DNA of 64,000 bases from Bartonella melophagi K-2C (GTDB taxonomy: Bacteria > Pseudomonadota > Alphaproteobacteria > Rhizobiales > Rhizobiaceae), in assembly GCF_000278255.1 (NCBI RefSeq), contig NZ_JH725082.1, positions 85,904 to 149,903 on the forward strand. Direction: 5' to 3'. Under the pieces are notes generated by a model that saw nothing but the letters and a program-made list of their open reading frames with translations, made no database searches and was not told the origin of the DNA. How positions within the stretch are numbered: position 1 is the stretch's first letter; each line of letters opens with the position of its first letter. The position numbers were made by a program, and so were the translations under genes. Of this stretch, positions 60,340 to 64,000 are shown in pieces.

Positions 60340-60576
60340 TTATTTATTAGGTACACTTGTTTGAAGTGCTAAAGCGTGAAGAGCACTCCCTATATTACCT
60401 TTAAGAGCATCATAAACCATTTTATGCTGCTGAACACGACTTTTACCCCGAAAACTTTCCGAAATAACTTCTGCAGCGTAATGTTCACCGTCTCCTGCAA
60501 GATCATGGATTGTTACTTTTGCATCGGGGATGCCTTCACGAATAAGAGTTTCAATTGCATGAGCATTCATCGCCAT
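60340..60576 (-). CDS. bolA: BolA-family protein
   Basis: The 78-residue protein is a compact BolA domain: DAKVTIHDLAGDGEHYAAEVISESFRGKS followed by RVQQHKMVYDAL. The invariant histidine is in VQQHKMVY. It has a strong ribosome-binding site (gaggaga seven bases upstream of the ATG). BolA proteins partner with CGFS glutaredoxins in iron homeostasis and affect envelope and morphology genes. The short form matches the rhizobial BolA2/YrbA group. Position between purL and grxD is conserved in Rhizobiales. Confidence 0.93.
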   Translation of the reverse strand: MAMNAHAIETLIREGIPDAKVTIHDLAGDGEHYAAEVISESFRGKSRVQQHKMVYDALKGNIGSALHALALQTSVPNK

Positions 60577-60624
60577 CAGTTATTCTCCTCTATTTATTTT
60601 TATATAGCCAATGGGAATAAATCA

Positions 60625-62835
60625 TTATTTATCACCCATAAACTCTGGAAACCAGCTTTCATAAGCTTGTGTCAGTTCAGATACTGGAAGTGTTAGTACA
60701 TCTTTTATGTCAAGTGCATTGCCTTCAACTATACCAAGCTCCATTAAAGAAACTTCGCTTGTTTGAGCAAATGTTTTAAGGTCATTAAATTTATTGGGAT
60801 TAACTGCCAACAAGTAACGTCCTTGGTCTTCACCGAAAAGTTCAGCATGATGTGGTAATTTGTTGCTTAATTTTGCTTTAATTCCTTTGTTTGCTTTAAT
60901 TACCATTTCTGCAAGAGCAATGGCCAATCCTCCATCGGAAATATCATGAGCAGCATGAACAAAACCACAATTAATAACCTCGCGAACAAACTGACCATTC
61001 TTTTTTTCAAGCTGTAAATCCACATAAGGTGGTGCGCCAGCCTCAATATTTAAAATATCACGTGCGTAGATTGATTGTCCTAAATGTGAGCCACAAGGCC
61101 CAATTAAGACTATGATATCTCCGTTTTGCATATTATTTATTGTAGCCATTTTTGACCAATCATTAAGAATACCAACACCAGCGATTGTAGGTGTAGGAAG
61201 AATTTCTTCTCCATTGGTTTCATTATAAAGGGAAACATTTCCTGAAACGATTGGAAAATCGAGTATCCTACAAGCTTCACCTATACCTTTAATGGCAAAA
61301 ACTAGCTGACCCATAACTTCAGGTTTTTCAGGATTGCCAAAGTTGAGATTATCAGTAGCGGCTAGTGGTGTTGCACCTGTCGCACTAATATTGCGCCAAC
61401 ATTCTGCAACAGCTTGTTTTCCCCCTTCATAGGGATCGGCTTCACAATAGCGAGGTGTTACATCAGAGGAAAAAGCAAGAGCACGTTTGTCGCTACTGTC
61501 TATGCGGATAACACCTGCGTCACCTCCTGGGCGAGTGAGGCTGTTACTCTGAATAATTGTATCATACTGTTCATAAATCCATCGCCGTGAACTTTGATTG
61601 GCAGAATTTAGTAAGGTAAGCAGTGCATCACCGAGGTTTTCAACTTTTTTAATTTCTTCTGCTCTAAGAATTGGCTTTTTAGGGGGCTCTATCCAAGGGC
61701 GATCATAAGCTGGGGCTTCATCTCCAAGTTCTTTAATTGGTAGATTAGCCACTTCTTGCCCTTGGTGCAATACGCGGAAACGTAAATCATTTGTTGTTTT
61801 TCCAATGATAGCAAAATGAAGCCCCCATTTATTAAAAATCTCAGATGCTTGCTTTTCGAGTTCTGGTTTAAGAATCATAAGCATACGTTCTTGGCTTTCA
61901 GAAAGCATCATTTCATAAGCTGTCATATTTTCTTCACGAATAGGTACATTATCAAGATTTAGCTCTATTCCTAAATCTCCTTTTGCACCCATTTCAACCG
62001 CAGAACATGTTAACCCTGCTGCACCCATATCTTGAATGCCAATAACGGCTCCTAATGCCATTAATTCTAAACAAGCTTCAAGCAGGCATTTTTCAGTGAA
62101 AGGATCACCCACTTGAATAGTTGGGCGCTTTTCATTGATTGTATCGTCAAATTCAGCAGAAGCCATTGTAGCTCCACCAACACCGTCACGTCCTGTTTTG
62201 GCACCAAGATAAACAATAGGAAGTCCTAGACCTTGCGCTTTGGAATAAAAAATAGAATCTGTTTTTGCTATACCAGCCGCGAAAGCGTTAACAAGAATAT
62301 TGCCATTATAACGCTTGTCAAAATTGACTTCTCCACCAACAGTAGGGACACCAAAAGCGTTGCCATAACCACCAATTCCAGAGACAACACCCGAAACCAG
62401 GTAACGTGTTCGGGGATGATCAGGAGATCCAAATCGTAGTGCATTCATACTTGCAACAGGGCGAGCACCCATTGTAAAAATATCACGCAAAATGCCACCA
62501 ACACCTGTTGCTGCACCTTGATAAGGTTCAATGTAAGAGGGATGGTTATGACTTTCCATTTTGAAAACCACACATTGATTGTTGCCTATATCAACAACGC
62601 CAGCATTTTCACCAGGACCTTGAATGACACACTTTCCTTTTGTCGGTAAAGTTTTGAGCCATTTTTTAGAAGATTTATATGAACAATGCTCGTTCCACAT
62701 TGCAGAAAAAATTCCAAACTCAGTTAGTGTTGGTTCTCTCCCGATTAATTCTAAGATACGTTGGTATTCATCGGGTTTTAAACCATGTTGTGCTATTAAT
62801 TCTGGTGTAATGGCAATGTTATTGCGAAAGTTCAT
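60625..62835 (-). CDS. purL: Phosphoribosylformylglycinamidine synthase subunit PurL
   Basis: The 736-residue synthetase subunit converts FGAR to FGAM using ammonia passed from PurQ. It has the small-PurL architecture: [40 protein letters not shown] with the metal/ATP-binding residues, [13 protein letters not shown], and a second half beginning near [10 protein letters not shown] with [10 protein letters not shown] near the C-terminus. It forms a complex with PurQ and PurS encoded just upstream. A 103-bp gap separates it from purQ. Confidence 0.97.
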   Translation of the reverse strand: MNFRNNIAITPELIAQHGLKPDEYQRILELIGREPTLTEFGIFSAMWNEHCSYKSSKKWLKTLPTKGKCVIQGPGENAGVVDIGNNQCVVFKMESHNHPSYIEPYQGAATGVGGILRDIFTMGARPVASMNALRFGSPDHPRTRYLVSGVVSGIGGYGNAFGVPTVGGEVNFDKRYNGNILVNAFAAGIAKTDSIFYSKAQGLGLPIVYLGAKTGRDGVGGATMASAEFDDTINEKRPTIQVGDPFTEKCLLEACLELMALGAVIGIQDMGAAGLTCSAVEMGAKGDLGIELNLDNVPIREENMTAYEMMLSESQERMLMILKPELEKQASEIFNKWGLHFAIIGKTTNDLRFRVLHQGQEVANLPIKELGDEAPAYDRPWIEPPKKPILRAEEIKKVENLGDALLTLLNSANQSSRRWIYEQYDTIIQSNSLTRPGGDAGVIRIDSSDKRALAFSSDVTPRYCEADPYEGGKQAVAECWRNISATGATPLAATDNLNFGNPEKPEVMGQLVFAIKGIGEACRILDFPIVSGNVSLYNETNGEEILPTPTIAGVGILNDWSKMATINNMQNGDIIVLIGPCGSHLGQSIYARDILNIEAGAPPYVDLQLEKKNGQFVREVINCGFVHAAHDISDGGLAIALAEMVIKANKGIKAKLSNKLPHHAELFGEDQGRYLLAVNPNKFNDLKTFAQTSEVSLMELGIVEGNALDIKDVLTLPVSELTQAYESWFPEFMGDK

Positions 62836-62938
62836 TAGTATTTCCGTTATATTGATCAGATTTAATGATGTGTATTTGGAATAATATATTTCATTATTGT
62901 AAGTGTAGAAATTTGTTTAGTAAGGTTCACTTCATACA

Positions 62939-63607
62939 TTAATTTTTCGATTCTAAAACACTTTGAAACAATAAGCGACCATCATCGCCACCATGCGCAG
63001 TTTCAATGAAATTTTCAGGATGAGGCATTATACCAAGAACATTGCCAGTTTTATTGACAATACCGGCAATATCATTAATTGAACCATTGGGATTTGTATT
63101 TTCTGCATAACGGAAAACAATTTGCTTATTGTCTTCCATTTGTTTCAATGTATCACTGTCAACGAAATAATTTCCATCGTGATGGGCAACAGGGCAGCGA
63201 ATAATTTGTCCTTTAGAATAGCACCGAGAAAATTTTGTATCAGCATTAGCGACTTCAAGTTTTATTTCACGACAAACAAATTTTAATGAGGCATTACGCA
63301 TTAATGCGCCCGGTAACAATCCAGATTCTAGCAAAATTTGAAAACCATTGCATACCCCCATAATCATGACACCTTTTTGTGCTTTTTCACGCACAGCTTG
63401 CATAACTGGCATTCGCGCACCAATAGCGCCACATCTTAAATAGTCACCATAGGAAAAACCACCAGGAATAACAATCATATCGACTTGAGGAATTGTTGTT
63501 TCCGTTTGCCAAATCTTAAGTGGTTGAATGCCTGTTATTTGATATAATGCCGCAATCATATCTTGATCGCGATTTAATCCGGGTAATTGAATGACAGCAC
63601 TTTTCAT
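62939..63607 (-). CDS. purQ: Phosphoribosylformylglycinamidine synthase glutaminase subunit PurQ
   Basis: PurQ hydrolyses glutamine and feeds ammonia to PurL. The 222-residue class I amidotransferase shows the [12 protein letters not shown] loop, the nucleophile C86 in GVCNGFQ and the H196/E198 pair in MPHPENF. It follows purS by 12 bp on the same strand and is followed by purL, so the three subunits of the complex are in order S-Q-L. Confidence 0.96.
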   Translation of the reverse strand: MKSAVIQLPGLNRDQDMIAALYQITGIQPLKIWQTETTIPQVDMIVIPGGFSYGDYLRCGAIGARMPVMQAVREKAQKGVMIMGVCNGFQILLESGLLPGALMRNASLKFVCREIKLEVANADTKFSRCYSKGQIIRCPVAHHDGNYFVDSDTLKQMEDNKQIVFRYAENTNPNGSINDIAGIVNKTGNVLGIMPHPENFIETAHGGDDGRLLFQSVLESKN

Positions 63608-63619
63608 CGAGTGATCCGC

Positions 63620-63859
63620 TCAAAGAAGTTCTATAGTGTAATTTTCAATGACAGTATTTACAAGCAATTGTTCACACATTTGTTCAAGTTTTTGTTTTGC
63701 TGTTTCAGCGGGTATGTTATCGAGAATGATATCAAATACTTTTCCTTGGCGAATAGATTGAATACCGGTAAAAGCTAAGCTATTTAAAGCGCTAGTAATC
63801 GCTTCTCCTTGAGGGTCAAGAACGCTGCTTTTAAAGGTAACTATAATGCGTGCTTTCAT
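63620..63859 (-). CDS. purS: Phosphoribosylformylglycinamidine synthase subunit PurS
   Basis: The 79-residue protein bridges PurQ and PurL in bacterial-type FGAM synthase. It shows the family pattern VLDPQGEAITSALNSLAF, then IRQGKVFDIILD and a helical C-terminus. The ATG at 63859 has aggaaat upstream. It is the first gene of the purS-purQ-purL run in the window, 87 bp after the end of the preceding gene. Confidence 0.94.
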   Translation of the reverse strand: MKARIIVTFKSSVLDPQGEAITSALNSLAFTGIQSIRQGKVFDIILDNIPAETAKQKLEQMCEQLLVNTVIENYTIELL

Positions 63860-63946
63860 TTTTATTTCCTGTTATTTAAAACATTTTTTTGAAGAGTAGC
63901 CCTCTTTTAGAAAGCAAGGCAATATTGCATTACTTTGTTTCTTATC

Positions 63947-64000
63947 TTATTTAACTAAAACTGGACCGCTTGGTCGTGGAGGATCATTTTCATTCATAAT
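63947..64000 (-). CDS. C-terminal end of a gene upstream of purS, probably purC
   Basis: The last 17 codons (IMNENDPPRPSGPVLVK, then TAA) of a frame entering from beyond the window. In Rhizobiales purC (SAICAR synthase) commonly precedes purS, and a proline-rich tail of this kind fits, but too little is visible to prove it. The internal ATG could in principle be the start of a tiny peptide, which is less likely. Confidence 0.45.
   Translation of the reverse strand: MMNENDPPRPSGPVLVK

Overview
The window looks like chromosomal DNA of a Bartonella species (Alphaproteobacteria, Hyphomicrobiales). The case rests on very AT-rich sequence with long non-coding spacers, rhizobial-type proteins throughout (ATP12 chaperone, eukaryote-type NADP isocitrate dehydrogenase, rhizobial TGT and UvrA variants), and gene neighbourhoods such as ssb/gyrA/coaD/ppi/tgt, dgt-argS-SPOR and purS-purQ-purL. 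The species cannot be fixed from the sequence alone.

Layout: (1) 1-4335, end of an rluC-like gene, ATP12 chaperone, a small exported protein, and the nitrogen pair glnB-glnA on the minus strand behind a sigma-54-like promoter. (2) 4336-14965, uvrA divergent from ssb, then gyrA, coaD, a dead periplasmic cyclophilin, a live cytoplasmic cyclophilin and tgt. (3) 14966-24896, an accessory zone: long empty spacer, icd, an unrecognised gene broken by a perfect 7-bp tandem duplication, a giant single-chain restriction-modification enzyme (type ISP-like, 1660 aa), remnants of a prophage (tail protein D C-terminus and an Rz/Rz1-like lysis pair), and tRNA-Glu. (4) 24897-35309, hom and glpX, then ilvE, a SPOR-domain envelope protein, argS and dgt on the minus strand. 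(5) 35416-40964, erpA, a lipidless exported protein, ccdA, glmU and glmS on the plus strand. (6) 41341-58466, recG divergent from dnaE, an FAD monooxygenase plus a zinc-ribbon protein, ppk-ppx, rnd, aspS and parC. (7) 58588-64000, an MFS exporter, the BolA/monothiol-glutaredoxin pair, purL-purQ-purS and probably the tail of purC.

Functional links: glnB/glnA form the nitrogen-status module; glmU/glmS supply UDP-GlcNAc for the wall; ppk/ppx make and degrade polyphosphate; gyrA and parC, both here, carry alanine at the main quinolone-resistance position; uvrA, ssb, recG, dnaE cover DNA repair and replication; bolA/grxD and erpA relate to iron-sulfur handling.

Most of the window is ordinary core genome. 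The part worth attention is 17.3-24.9 kb, where a self-contained defence enzyme sits between a slipped-strand frameshifted gene and decayed phage genes beside tRNA-Glu. I found no CRISPR array, no intact insertion sequence and no rRNA.
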